Notes: a model not told the origin generated them from the sequence alone. Positions 9,587 to 21,400 are shown, counted from the stretch's first letter. The stretch is DNA of 64,000 nt from Stenocarpella maydis (GCA_002270565.1 NQMI01000013.1:186001-250000), one strand, 5' to 3'. Made by a program: numbers and translations.

Positions 9587-11409
9587 CAGAATCATAATCA
9601 AATTGACCGTGCCGCGGAGACTACACCTGAGGCTCCTAGATTTACCTGCAAGCCATTTCATATCTCACCCATCAATTGTGTTGCGTAAAAGTGAGACGAG
9701 GAAATGCCTTTCTCCTAAGAGTTTTCCCCAACTCAAAAGTATGTTAGGTTATGAGAGACGGACATGGAAAAGCAAGTTGGCAACACGACGTTGCATATCT
9801 GGATGAACAACGATCTCTGAGTGCGTATGTACTGAATCAAGGGCAAGGGTGGAAGCCAGAGGGAAATTGACGTGGACTTTGGGATGTCATTTCTGGAACT
9901 CGAGAATCCAAGGGGACTCCGATCCCAGCCCCAGTCGTCACTTCCGACGCAGCAGCTCGGGGCTATATGCTGTGAGCCTAAATGTTGTATTCTTCCGTGG
10001 TTACGGGACCGTTGTAAGACATCAAGCTATCGAACGAGGCACGTTCGGGACTCGACGACTGGGGCCCCTGTCGGCGAAAACATCTTGCACATGTTGATCT
10101 ACTTCTCGAGGATGATTTTTTTTTTTTTTTTAAAAAAAAAAGGTAATATTTCCCTCGCTTCTTTTTACAGCAACATAACAAGTGACGGCATTTCGTATGT
10201 AACTCAAGCTTCGGATATGCTGGAAAAGGACTCATCCGATCCCATAACGGGTTATCTCACTCCGTAATAGGCCAAGGGAAGAAGATGCCAATCTTTTACG
10301 CATATACATATTTATACAATGGAGCTTTTCTGGTCGCTCGCCAAGGCTTAATTAATACTATTATAGCTTTGAGGTTAGGGGAAGTGGATGGATCGTCGGT
10401 ATTGCATTACGAAATCGAGACATGTAAGTAAATTGCTGTGTATAGTACCTACCCATTAACCACGCATATAGATCTTCTATATATGCTAGAGATAACACAA
10501 GGCACTCATTGAGAAGTGGCAGAGCAGCCGAGTCATACTTTCATTTCCTCCGGTAGCACAGCGAGGTGACCAAACTGCCGCTTGTGGATATCCATGGGCC
10601 AGCCAGCTGAGACCAATTACCAACGGCCGCGTTATAGGCCATTCTAGGATCTTGGTGTTGCAAGCCAACAGCCATTTTAGAGCGAAGGATTTGTTGGACT
10701 CCTCACTGCTGTTTGGCGATGGGACTCTCACTGAATCATCGGTCCGTCTCTTCACGTGGGACTGGCTGGTGAATTAAGGATTTACTGCACATGTGGTCAA
10801 GGATGAGGTTTATGAGTACTCATGATTCAGAACTTGAGCGGGTAAAAAAGTGCCGTTTCTGATAAGACCAGGGATATCTCCACTCCAGGAGGAGTCTTCC
10901 TCTGCTGCGCCTCGCTTAGTGCTGACCCTGATCTCCAACGCAGCCATGGCCACCTGAACCAATGTACAGTGCCACGATATAATCTCTCTTTTTGTCATTG
11001 CAAGCCCGGGATGACTAGGCTTAGGCACAGGGCCAATGCCCCGACGCTCCAGACGCTGTAACGGCGCCCGCAATTGAGAGGGTATCGCTAACCCTGCTGT
11101 CACGATTCTTTCTGACCGTGGCGTTCAAACAGAGCAACTTGATTGGTTTCTAGTGTTGAGGCAATAGAGAGAGGAATACTGCAATGGAGCGCCGCAACAG
11201 TGGGCCCCAGAGAGCCCCTGGTGTGACATGTGACACCTGCCTGTTCAGCCGCTCCACTCCAAGTCTGCCAGACGTATACGGCGGTCTACCTCTCAGAGCC
11301 CTCCACCAACCACCCGTTCACACTGACCGAACGACTCGACTCGGTGCTGACGTACACGGCGACAACATCAGTTCGACAAGGTCGACGGTCCTGACCTGAC
11401 GAAACAGCA
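9587..11409. other. Gene-free spacer, partly AT-richer, between acyltransferase and P450
   Basis: About 1.8 kb with no recognisable coding sequence. The stretch around 10.1-10.5 kb is richer in TA steps than the surrounding DNA and contains a T16-A10 run. This would fit an old mutated insertion or simply intergenic DNA; no transposase remnant, terminal repeat or target duplication was seen. The last few hundred bases are the P450 promoter and leader. Confidence 0.45.
10116..10143. repeat. Homopolymer run T16-A10-G2
   Basis: Sixteen T followed directly by ten A and two G, preceded by GATGA. The T-then-A-then-G order, preceded by ATGAT, resembles the triad at 2220-2258. It lies in gene-free DNA. 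Confidence 0.85.
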
Positions 11410-13492
11410 ATGGCCAGCTCGCTGATGGGTGGCCTGGAGCCGAGCGCGTCGCTGGTGAGCAAGTCACTGGGGATCGCAGCTCTGGCCGGGCTGGTCATGT
11501 TCTTCGCGCGTCTGTATCAGGCCAGGACGAAGTTCAGGAATATGATAAAGGCATACGATATTGTAGGTTGAATCATGGATTCTCTAGCTGCAGCCAGGAG
11601 CTCGGAACTGATGTGATCCGATGTTGCAGCCTACCTTGCCACACTCCTTCTTGTTCGGCCACCTGATGGTCGTGGGCAAAGCTCTTGCACCTTTTCCCTC
11701 AGACTTGTGAGTTCAGAGGACATGCTATGTAGTCATCGACTTGACGATTCCTAAGAACTTCCATTTCATGACCCACAATCCATGCTCGCCACGCTGGAGC
11801 CTCCCCTGGCCGCAACCCCCCCCCCTCTCCCTCGAGAGAGCCCATGACAGCTGCTGACGCCCCTTACAAAAGCTCCAAGCTCGGTGTCGTATATGCCTTG
11901 ACCAGGCCTTATCCGGAAATTTGCGAGAAGGGCTTGGTGTATTTCGATACCTGGCCGTTCGGCGAACCGACGCTGGCCGCCTTCGCGCCTGAGGTGATGG
12001 CCCAATTCACCCAGGACAAGTCATACCAAAAACATGTCATGAACCGGATCGAACTTGAGCCCCTAACCGGTCTGCTTGACCTGGTGACCATGGAGGGCCA
12101 GGAGTGGAAGACGTGGCGCAGCGTCTTTAACCCGGGGTTCTCGAGTAAGAATCTGACCGCGCTGTTGCCCGGGTTCATGGAAGAGATACAAGTGCTCAAG
12201 GAGAGGCTTGTGAAGATTGCCGCGTCTGGGGAGGCGGTCAGGATGGAGGAGATCATTCAACATGCCACAGTTGATGTCATTTTCCGAGCAGCATTGTAAG
12301 TAGTTGATGGACTAGGTCAGCTGGTTGCTCCCCAGCAGGACCGGATCACCCCCCGGGGCACCTGAGCAATACCCAGGCAGTTGAACTCTTACTGACCATC
12401 TCCCACAGGGGATTCAGGCTACACAGCCAAACAGAGACGGCATCTTTCGTCACGACCTTGCAAAACCAGGTTCGAACTTCAGACCTGGCTCCTCCGATGG
12501 CCTCGGGCTGACTTGAAATGCCGTAGATCTGGTGGCTGACCTGCGACTGGAGCCTTCTGAATCTCATCAAGACCATGATCCCATTCAGGCGCTTCTTCTT
12601 GTGGAACAACAACCGAAAGATGAACAACTTCCTCACTCCCCTGGTCCTAGAAGACATGGCACGTCTGGACAGAGGCGAGGTCTCGCAGGTCAAGACCATC
12701 AACTACCTCGCAACCAAGGCCTTCCTGTCCGAGGTGCAGCAGTCAGATGGCTCTGCCGCCGGGAGCAAGACGCCGCGCACCAACCCGAGGTTCCTCGATT
12801 TCGCCATCTCACAGCTCAAGATCTTCATCTTTGCGGGCCACGACACCACCGCCTCCACCGTGTCATTCGCCTACAGCCGTCTCTTCAGGCACCCCGAGGT
12901 CCTGTCCAGGATCCGCGCGGAGCACGACCAGGTCCTGGGCCCGGAGCTATCACAGGCCTTTGCGCGGCTGACCGCAAGCCCGAACCTCCTTAACCAGATG
13001 CCCTATACCACCGCGGTGATCAAGGAGACCCTGCGCCTGTACCCGCCGGCCGCCACGGCGCGCGGGGGCTCCCCCGACGGGTTCCTGACGGACCCATCCA
13101 CGGGCAGGCTGTACCCGACCGACGGCATGCTGCTATGGTCGAGCAGCTTCGCGACGCACCGCATGGCCGCCTACTGGCCGCGGCCCGACGAGTTCCTCCC
13201 GCAGCGCTGGCTGGCGCGCGACGAGGGCGACCCGCTCCACCCGCGCAAGAACGCCTGGCGGCCCTTTGAGCTCGGGCCCCGCAACTGCATCGGCCAGGAG
13301 CTCGCGCAGGCCGAGATGCGTGCCATCCTGGCCATGACGGTGCGGGAGCTCGACATCGAGCCGGCGTACCCTGCCGATGCGCCCGAGGCGCTGGGCGAGA
13401 AGGCTTACCAGACGATGGGGTTTGGGGACATCACGGGCCACGTGAAGGATGGGTTCCCTGTGAGGGTCAGGTTGAGTGGTTACGGAAAGTAG
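11410..13492 (+). CDS. Cytochrome P450 monooxygenase (CYP59-like)
   Basis: Predicted 559 residues from five exons: 11410-11562, 11630-11706, 11873-12295, 12409-12469, 12527-13492. An N-terminal hydrophobic anchor (IAALAGLVMFFARL) places it in the ER membrane facing the cytosol. P450 landmarks are visible: helix C region WKTWRSVFNPGFSSKN, I-helix AGHDTTAST (about 341-349), K-helix KETLR (E405, R408), the WPRPDEFLPQRW stretch, and the haem loop FELGPRNCIGQE with Cys492 as the axial ligand. The general look recalls CYP59 enzymes such as StcS/AflN of sterigmatocystin and aflatoxin synthesis, but only family-level similarity is claimed and no such cluster is present here. Intron 2 (11707-11872, 166 nt) is the weakest call; intron 4 uses a weak GTTCGA donor. 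The gene may work with the upstream acyltransferase. Confidence 0.9.
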
Positions 13493-13959
13493 CCTGTTGT
13501 TGTGGCGGTGGCTGAATCAGCGCCCGTCGTCGTTTCTTCAGCACGAGTCAGATTCTGGCACCCACCGAAGGTTGAAGGGTTAGACTCCAATAATACCTAC
13601 ATCTACGACACCCGAACCTATACTCGGCCTTGCGAGTGCGAGTTGGGCTGGGCGATGCTTGCCTTCTGGATCGCTGCGGCTTGGGTGATGTACCGGTGTA
13701 TCCCCCAACAACATAGGCTCGAATAATATCACGTTCTGGCAAACCCCGAGCCATGTTTCCTCTTTGGTGTCCCATTGGGCGATCAACAAAACCGCTTGTC
13801 TTTCACGAACAACAAGAAACGTCTAAAATAGACATATGGTGATGCACATGCGCATAAGAGAGGCTTTCGAGGAATAGGCAATAAACCATGGTCTATACAC
13901 TCTGAGTCTACTCAAATCCAGGTCTTCTTGTATGTATCCAAGGATTCTCATATGAGCAT
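13493..13959. other. Intergenic, convergent 3' ends
   Basis: About 470 bases between the P450 stop and the LCCL-protein stop. There is a possible polyadenylation hexamer AATAAA near 13880. Nothing else seen. Confidence 0.45.
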
Positions 13960-15942
13960 CTAAAGCTCTACTTTAACCTCGCCATCAAGGCTGCGCTTGC
14001 CAATGCTGGAAGCCCCAGGCTTCATAGCTTGCCACTCGAGGTCTCTGTCCCACACTCCGGCCTTGGTATAGTCGAGACTCCTTGTCCCAGACACATACGC
14101 AAAGCGGAAGTACTCCTTCACCTCTTTTTCGGCTTTCCTGTTCCACGTGAAGGCCCTGTTCTCGAACTCGTCGTCGTCGTCGAAGAAGCCCCGGAAACGC
14201 TCCACATCGTTGACGAGGAGGCTGATACCGTCGAGCCTGATGTTTCGCTCGGGCGGCGACTCCCACTGGAAAGTAATGTTCGACACATGACTGCCGACCT
14301 GGATTTCTGGCACGTGTGCAAGCGTAGGTAGCACGGAGCCGAGCTGCCCGTCGCCTCGTAGGGAGTACGAGGTCTGCAAGATGGGGTCCCAGCCCCAGCG
14401 GGCAATTCCATTGATGAAAAGCCCCACCAAAAGGCCTTGGTAAAGAAGGGCAGGGCGGGTCTGCATGCTTGTTCCAGTGAGCAGCAGGAGCGCGAGGAAG
14501 TAGTGATGAAGCCGGAGGTTGAGGTCCCAGATCTTGAGGAAGATACAGAACAAAACGCCTCCGACAAGACCAAGGTACAGCGCTCCGTAGGAAATGAGCC
14601 GTCCTTCCTGGCGGAAGAACCAGACCTGTTTCACTACGATCAAGAAAATGATACCGACAATAATGATCAAGGCGAGCACACCGCCGGGCTGTTGGGAGAT
14701 GTCATGTGCGTTCAGCCTGTTGATGGGTATGTTGGGGCTGAGTGTGTAGTTGTCCAGCGCCCCCACCCAGCAGGCACCAAGCCACAGGACCGTCTTTTCG
14801 ATTTGTGCTGTCAGCCCTGTGAGGGTACGCCGCACTGCCATCTTGTCGTATATGACCCAGGCCGCAAACACGACAGGCACGTACTTTCCAACGATGATGG
14901 TGAACAACTCACGGAACGAGCTGTGGGTAGGCGGGTCGGACACCAGGCCGACGTGCCAGAAGATGCCCGAGAACTCGGTGAAGAAGAAGAGCGCGGGCGA
15001 GGTTGTGAACAAGGACAGGGCCGTGGTGAAGGTGACATCTACCACCAGCAGGGGCCATCTCATATCTCGAGCTCTACACTGGACGGACTTCTCAAAGAGA
15101 AAAGATTGGGGGAAGTAGGAGTCGAAGCCGATGCTCTCGATGCCATGGCGAAGGGTGCTGTCGTAGCTATCTCGCTTGCCAACAAGCTTGATGACGCCGC
15201 AGCCCCCCTCGGCATTGGTGATTGCCCCTGCATGGATTGCGGAGCCACAAATAACGGAATCACCCCTGTAAGCACCGCGGTCGTCCGTGCCGTTGACAGG
15301 CCCGCCGATGACGAGCTGCCGGTAGTTGACCTCGTAGTCGCCGACGGCGCGCGGCTCGCTCAGCTGGTAGCTCGCGCAATTTGCTGGACACCTGAAGGGG
15401 AACTCGCTGCCGTTGAACGGCCGGCACTTGTTTCCATTCAAGTCGCAGCTGTTGCCCCGGCCCCAAAAATATGCGCCGCAGCCGATCTCCTGAGGCTTGC
15501 CCCAGGGCTTGAGCTCGGTGATGCGGCTTTCCTGGCTCTTTACAGCGGAGAATGTGAGGATCCACAGGAGCAGGTATGCGATGAAAAGCAGGGACCGGTG
15601 TTTCCTCCTGGGAATATACCTGTCAAGCAGGACGATGGGGAGTTGCTGGACGGCCGGAAAGACAGGGTCAATATGGTAGACGACCGGGTTTGGAGGACCC
15701 TCTGCCCATCTTGCTGCGGTCCTGCCAAGCTTCCTGACAGGATATGGGATCCATTTCCAGTGCTTGCCCAGGCTGTCCTCGAGAAACCTGGGCAGGGGGC
15801 CCGGGTTGCCCTCCTGCAGCTCATGAAGCCGTGGACCTTCTATAGGCGCGTCGGGGTGAGACCCCAGGCCGACCCCCACGGAATGCTCGGAGCCGTCGGG
15901 GCCTCCGTTTGCATTGTCTGTATATCCATTTGCAGAACTCAT
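13960..15942 (-). CDS. LCCL domain-containing multi-pass membrane protein
   Basis: Single-exon frame of 660 residues. It has a cytosolic N-terminal region of about 100 residues, then one membrane span (SLLFIAYLLLWILTFSAV). Next comes a cysteine-bearing lumenal or extracellular segment with the LCCL signature (GDSVICGSAIHAGAI followed by GGCGVIKLVG; cysteines CGAYFWGRGNSC, CRPF, CPANC) and N-glycosylation sequons. About seven further hydrophobic spans follow, then a short cytosolic tail. Fungal LCCL proteins of this architecture are conserved but uncharacterised; LCCL modules elsewhere bind lipopolysaccharide or other ligands. It is divergently oriented from QTRT2, 738 bases away. A 504-residue frame on the other strand is its shadow. 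Spans and topology are judged by eye. Confidence 0.88.
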   Translation of the reverse strand: MSSANGYTDNANGGPDGSEHSVGVGLGSHPDAPIEGPRLHELQEGNPGPLPRFLEDSLGKHWKWIPYPVRKLGRTAARWAEGPPNPVVYHIDPVFPAVQQLPIVLLDRYIPRRKHRSLLFIAYLLLWILTFSAVKSQESRITELKPWGKPQEIGCGAYFWGRGNSCDLNGNKCRPFNGSEFPFRCPANCASYQLSEPRAVGDYEVNYRQLVIGGPVNGTDDRGAYRGDSVICGSAIHAGAITNAEGGCGVIKLVGKRDSYDSTLRHGIESIGFDSYFPQSFLFEKSVQCRARDMRWPLLVVDVTFTTALSLFTTSPALFFFTEFSGIFWHVGLVSDPPTHSSFRELFTIIVGKYVPVVFAAWVIYDKMAVRRTLTGLTAQIEKTVLWLGACWVGALDNYTLSPNIPINRLNAHDISQQPGGVLALIIIVGIIFLIVVKQVWFFRQEGRLISYGALYLGLVGGVLFCIFLKIWDLNLRLHHYFLALLLLTGTSMQTRPALLYQGLLVGLFINGIARWGWDPILQTSYSLRGDGQLGSVLPTLAHVPEIQVGSHVSNITFQWESPPERNIRLDGISLLVNDVERFRGFFDDDDEFENRAFTWNRKAEKEVKEYFRFAYVSGTRSLDYTKAGVWDRDLEWQAMKPGASSIGKRSLDGEVKVEL

Positions 15943-16680
15943 GGCAGATAACGAGGGTTGTCAAGAGAGGTGTTGATGGGCGAGGTGAGACTCAGCGGTC
16001 CGGCGTTGGTCGACAGATACGATGATAAAATGTGTACATGTAGCAAGCAAGTAATCCTGACTAGAGGATCGATGGAGAATGAAATGAAGAAGCGGATATG
16101 GGATCAAAATCAAGGAAGCCGACGGGGTGAGGAATGGGAAAGAGAAATAGAAAGCTGAGGTTAAAAGGCGACGTCAGCAAGCCGGGGGTGTACGGATGTG
16201 ATACGGTGCTGATCGACCGGGGGGGGGGTATGGGCGAGACAAGCGTCCGTCCCAGCAACGTGGTTCGGCAAGTGGTCCAATAGGTGACAGACAGGCGGCC
16301 CTCAGGCCCACTGGACCGGGGGCGTTTAGTGTAGGGGTCTGGTGTTCCGCCCTGGGGGACGGGACGGGTAGCGACCCGGTTTTTCTTTCTTTCTTGCAAC
16401 TCAACTCGTCGAGAATGGGACAGGCGCTAGATCACACCTCGAGTCTGTCTAACCCAGCTTTAAAAGTCTCTGGTTTCTGTACGCTCGCGAATTATTGTGA
16501 CCACAATTCGTGAACAGTGAACAGTGAACAGTGAACAGTGAACAGTGAACAGTGAACAGTGAACAGTGAACAGTGAACAGTGAACAGTGAACATAAAGTG
16601 GTACAAGTGAGTCATGTGCCCAGGTTGCTGATCAGTCACATTCCTCAGCTGTCACCCTCTGAGGGCTCTCCGAGTTGATC
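15943..16680. promoter_or_regulatory. Divergent promoter region between LCCL gene and QTRT2
   Basis: 738 bases between two divergent start codons. It must contain both promoters and leaders. It includes a pyrimidine-rich stretch on the minus strand near the LCCL start and the 12-copy 7-bp array at 16510-16593. I could not identify a TATA box with confidence. Confidence 0.6.
16510..16593. repeat. (GTGAACA)12 tandem array
   Basis: Twelve uninterrupted, identical copies of the 7-base unit GTGAACA (84 bases), ending 87 bases before the QTRT2 ATG. Perfect copies suggest recent expansion and likely length variation between strains. Confidence 0.97.
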
Positions 16681-18217
16681 ATGGGTGAGGACGAAAGGCC
16701 TGAGGCTATGAGGTTCGAACCGCTCAAGTCGGCTGGGGGCGAGGGGCTGGCAGCGAGGCTGGGCAGGCTCGTGCTCCCGCAGCGTCAGGCTGTCGACACG
16801 CCCAATCACTTTGCCGTGGCGTCCAGAGGAGTCGTCCCTCACCTGACACCTGACACGATAGAGAGGCATGGCGGGCTCTCGGGGGTTTACATGGCCATGG
16901 AAGACAGTGAGTTTATCCGGCAAGACACTGTCAGGGAATCATGTGGCTGAAAATATGCACGCAGTGGTTGAGAAGTCTCAGAAGAAGATCACGAGGATCC
17001 CTGCCGTGCAGAAAGTTCCTGCGGCGGACGGGAAGCGCCTCCACGCCTTCACAGCACTGCCCCCTTCTTCAGTCACCATATTGGGGCCACGCAGGGTGCC
17101 TCCAGTCAGTGCTCCCATCGGCAACAGCGACAACTACATACAGATCTTCACCTCCAATGGCTTCCAGGCCCTGAGGAACGCGGACTATATCAACGCCATC
17201 CAGACCTTGAAGCCGGATATCGCAATCCCCCTGGGCGATATCAACTATGGCCAAGAAAGGACGCCGCAGTCAAAGAGCCTCCACAGGATGTGCGAGCGGA
17301 CAGAAGACTGGATGTCTGAGCTCCGTGCCTCGGTGGACCCAGACGAGCTGCGGTCTTCGAGCACGTCCATATTCGCGCCAACACTACCCGCCCCGTACCC
17401 CATGCAGTGGCAATACCTGAACCACCTGTCAGGTGAGATCCTCGATATACTGAGCGGCCTCGCCATCTACGACGTAGACATCCTCCCAGACCTGTCCAAC
17501 TACCCAGCCCTGAAGCCCCTGGCCCGGCTCTCCCTCGACACCCCGGCAACCCCCCACGACGTCCTCCGCCAGGTCTCCCTCGGCATCGACGCCTTCATCC
17601 TCCCCTTCATCAACGCCACCTCCGACGCCGGCGTGGCCATGACATTCGCCTTCCCCGCCCCACCAGGCACCGCGGGCGGGGGCGCCGACGACCCCCTCCC
17701 GCTGGGGATGGACCTCACCGGCCCGGAGAACACGACCTCGCTCGCGCCTCTGGTCGAGGGCTGCACATGCTACGCCTGCGCGCGCCACCACCGCGCCTAC
17801 CTGCACCACCTCCTCAACGCCCGCGAGATGCTCGCCTGGACCCTCCTCCAGGTCCACAACCACCACACGGTGGCGGGCTTCTTCGCGGGAGTCCGCGCCT
17901 CGCTCGGGTCCGGCACCTTCGAGGACGACCGCAGGGCCTTCCAGAGGGCCTACGAGCCCGAGCTCCCCGCCGGTATGGGGACACGGCCGCGGGCTAGGGG
18001 CTATCACTTCAAGAGCGAGGGCGGGGACGAGAGGAGGAACAAGCCGGCCTTTGTGCGGCTCGGGGCGGACGAGGACAGGGAGAAGGAGAAGGCGGTTGCG
18101 GTGGCCAAGGAGCTGCGGGCTGGCAGGATGGAGACGCCCCTGGTGCCCGGGGCGGACGTGTACGCCGCTGATCTGGTGAGGAAGAGGTTTGCTGAGATAG
18201 ATATCAACAAGGCATAG
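16681..18217 (+). CDS. QTRT2: Queuine tRNA-ribosyltransferase accessory subunit 2
   Basis: Predicted 492 residues from two exons, 16681-16906 and 16965-18217; the 58-nt intron joins GGLSGVYMAMED to MVEKSQKKITRIP. QTRT2 pairs with the catalytic QTRT1 to exchange guanine-34 for queuine in tRNAs with GUN anticodons; eukaryotes salvage queuine rather than make it. Visible family features are HFAVASRGVVPHLTPDT near the N-terminus, IPLGDINYG, and the zinc site C342-x-C344-x2-C347 with H373 (EGCTCYACARHH ... QVHNHH). The C-terminal third is highly GC-rich and charged. The start ATG opens MGEDERPEAMRFEPL; the second ATG (MRFEPL) is an alternative. Its partner QTRT1 is not in the window. Confidence 0.92.
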
Positions 18218-18465
18218 GCCGAGTAGGTGGGTGTCAGCGTTTAGAACTAGGCGTACCGGCAAGCGTAGGACGGGCGAAAAGTATGCCTCAAGACATGGAT
18301 CTTGGTAGCGGTTGTTCTCAGCTAATCCACGCGGGTTTCCATGGACCAACGGAGGCTTCATTGGTTCTCGTTCTCACTGGGACACAAGTGGCAGGATCGG
18401 ATCAGAATGATTGCACCCTGCGCTTGCACACGGTTGAGTCTCTTGTTTATGACAGTCTCGGGTAT

Positions 18466-21400
18466 CTAAGCAGCATCCTGAATCTCGACCAGTGGCTTGG
18501 GTTTCTTTTTCTTCTTCGGTTTCACCACAGCCTCTCCAGCCTCACCCATGCCCTCTACGTTCTGGCCGCCCTCGCCGGCCGGTACAGCAGGCTTCTTCTT
18601 CTTCTTAACCTTGGTCACAACGGGCTCGCCAGCCTCCCCAGCCTCATCTGGGACGGCCTTTGGCTTCGTCGCTTTCTTCTTCTTTTTGACCACCGTCCCT
18701 TCGACTCCTTGCGCCACGTGTATCCGCTCGTTCGCCCTCTGCATCTCAAGCCGTAATCTTTCAACCTCCTTCATCGCCTGGACCATCTCCGCCTCTTCCC
18801 TCTTCTGTCTTTCAAAGTCGTACCCGCCGTCTGCGTTTCCCTCGTCCTCGCCGCCTTCGAGGCTCAGGCTCCCAAGATTACTCGAGTCGACCTGGAGGAG
18901 CGATTGCTTGATCTTCTTGGCCCGCGCCTTCGCCAGGCTATCCGAGTTGTTGGCTTCCGAGTCGTAGGCACGCGGTGTCGATACGCCACTGCCGCCGAGG
19001 TTCTCATCTTGGGCAACGACAATTCTCTGGCGTGGCTTTGGCCTGGGCGCAAATTGCCTTGGTGAGGGCAGTGCGGGTGCGTGATCAACACTCCCCAGGT
19101 CGAGCTGCATGATAGGGATGGCATCAATATCGAGATCCGGGCCGTTCTCGTTTTGCAGGATGGTATGAATTGGTGTTGATGTGCCGGTACGGCCAGAAGG
19201 CTCGCCGATATAGAAAGGGTCGTCCTTGTTTCTTTCAGCGCGTTCTGCCTTTCGCCTTGCTAGGATGTCGGCGTCCAGATAACTTTCCTCACTGGCCTGG
19301 TACGAAGACACAACTTCCTCCGGAGTATCAGCCAATCGGTTGATTGCCGGCTCGCTGGAAGAGATGTTTGCGGCCGGAGGCTTTTGGTGGTAGTAGACCT
19401 CGAAGTCATCATCTTCTTCTGCTCCGAGGCGAAGGTCGTCTGGTAACGATAAGAGGTTGCCCAGATTAGGGTGGATCGGCTCGTCTAGGTCAAGACCTTC
19501 TGTCAGGGGCACATTGGACTGCGCAGAAGGTGCGACAGAGTTCAGCTCCCACCCGGCGAATAGAGACGGAATGGCCTGAGTGAGTAGGAGTGGTGGGTCC
19601 TGTTGAACCTCATCTGTGGATGCGTCCTGTGCGGACACAGCCTCAGAGGTCAGTTTGAGAAGCTCCGTGAACTCAACTGCTCTTTCCTGGACTTCTAAGT
19701 TCGGGTGAAGAACTAGAGGCTCTAGCACGTGTATTATGCGTGCTAGGAGCAGTGATGTCTTGGCTTTTCGTTCCGAGGTCCAGAGCTCCAAATCACTCCC
19801 TGCGACTTTTGCGAATATCTTGATCGCTGCTTGCAGGCAAGATGCAAGGACATCCGGGTCCTTTGCTCGTGGCACCAGCTGCAGCAGATATCCTAGTGTG
19901 TCTTCTGAGGACAGAAGGTATTCGGAATACTCGCCCACAATCCATGCCACAGGCCGCAAAGCTCCAGACATGATGGGTTGCGCGGAGGAAGTGCAGAGTT
20001 GTCGTAGGATCAATTCGGCAGCGCAAACCACGATCGGTCGGATTGCCATAACTTTCACTGCCACGTTTCTTAGTTCGTCTCCGATTTTTGCTGACACATC
20101 TCCGGATGAAGTTTTCCCATTTCTTGCGAGCTGACCCGCTGCATCGTTCGATGGTACGGGAACAGGAGCCACCCGTGCCAGTTGTGTCAAGATATCGATG
20201 TACCACTCGAAATCGACGAGGTTGCTATAATTGTCTTGCGAGCACATTGTCAATATCCTATTAATGACGTCGACCTTGTAATCGTCAGGCAACGGGGGCG
20301 CCTGATCGATTTCATGCTCTGATAGGTCAATATCGACCTCAGCGTCGGCGTCCGAGTCGGAATTGCCCTCCCGTCTTTGAGCCGTTGACCTGCCAGCCGA
20401 GGCGGAGCTTTTCAGTTGCCTCATTAGACGGCCGACGATAGACATCAGATTGTCGCTGCTGACCATGCCCTGCACAAGATTGAGGGCCTGAACGCGTATT
20501 GTGATATCAGGGTTGTCTATGCACTCCATGATAACATCCTCCTGTTGCGCCACCATGAAGGGATGCGTAACCACGATTCTATTGAATGCAAGAAGAGCGA
20601 CGTATTTGACTGGGCGATACTGTTAGATCAGCTGTGGCATGGGCCAGTGTCCTTGGTTACGTACGATTGGGATCTCCATCGACCATGATCATTCCGCGCA
20701 GCTTGGTAACACACAGTGACGCGATCTCCTCACGACCTGATACATCGTCGTCGCTGCCAAGGATGCCCCCCTGGATGATGCCGTTGATACATTCATATAG
20801 CAATGACATGGCTGGCGTCGTTCGGATGAGGTCTGTTAAAGGTGGTAGTAGTTTACGAACAAGCCTCGGCTCAAGTGGCGTCAAAGTAGCAAACTGTGAC
20901 ATTTTTAGCAGTCGGTGTGTGGCTGGCAGGGTTAACGATACTCACTAGCTTGATGAGCTTTATTGCCATCCAGTTGTTCCCACCGTCAACGAGAAGCTCA
21001 AAAAGCCTGGGGGCGAGGGGTAAGAAATCGTGGGGCCGCCTCCAACCGAGCTCACAGACGACATTGACGATGGAGGCCGTGACGCTTGGGTCTTCATCCT
21101 GTGCCATTAGGCGTTCCTTGATTTTCGGCCACGCTGCTCTCAGAGTTTCAGGATATACAAGGGCCAGTCTGTACAAGGTAACTATTGTTTTCTTCCGTAT
21201 CGAGGGGTTCGTATGTGTAAGTCGCGGAAGGAGGTCGGCTAGGGTTGAGAGGGCCAACGATGGCGTGATGAAATGAGGCAATGCGTGTATTGGTAGGGAT
21301 ATCGTGTTTGTATCGCCGGTAGTGAGGTCCTGCAGAAGTACGATCAGTCTGATAGACAGAGAGAGACATGTTGCTGGAGGGGCCAGACTCGGCGCGGACC

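Noticed and set aside
8117..9661. 514-codon open frame on the minus strand
   Set aside because: Shadow of the very GC-rich acyltransferase gene; its Arg/Pro/His-rich translation has no family likeness.
9587..11409. AT-richer spacer considered as a mutated transposon
   Set aside because: No transposase or reverse-transcriptase trace, no terminal repeats and no target duplication could be seen.
14437..15951. 504-codon open frame on the plus strand
   Set aside because: Antisense shadow of the LCCL membrane protein, which has clear domain and membrane-span signals.
16510..16593. Tandem array considered as CRISPR-like
   Set aside because: Units are 7 bases and contiguous, with no spacers; a simple tandem repeat in a eukaryotic genome.
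16710..16725. GGTTCGAACC, resembling a tRNA B box
   Set aside because: It lies inside the QTRT2 coding exon and has no acceptor-stem or anticodon-arm pairing around it.
17429..18361. 310-codon minus-strand frame over QTRT2
   Set aside because: Antisense shadow; the plus strand carries the zinc site and the family motifs.
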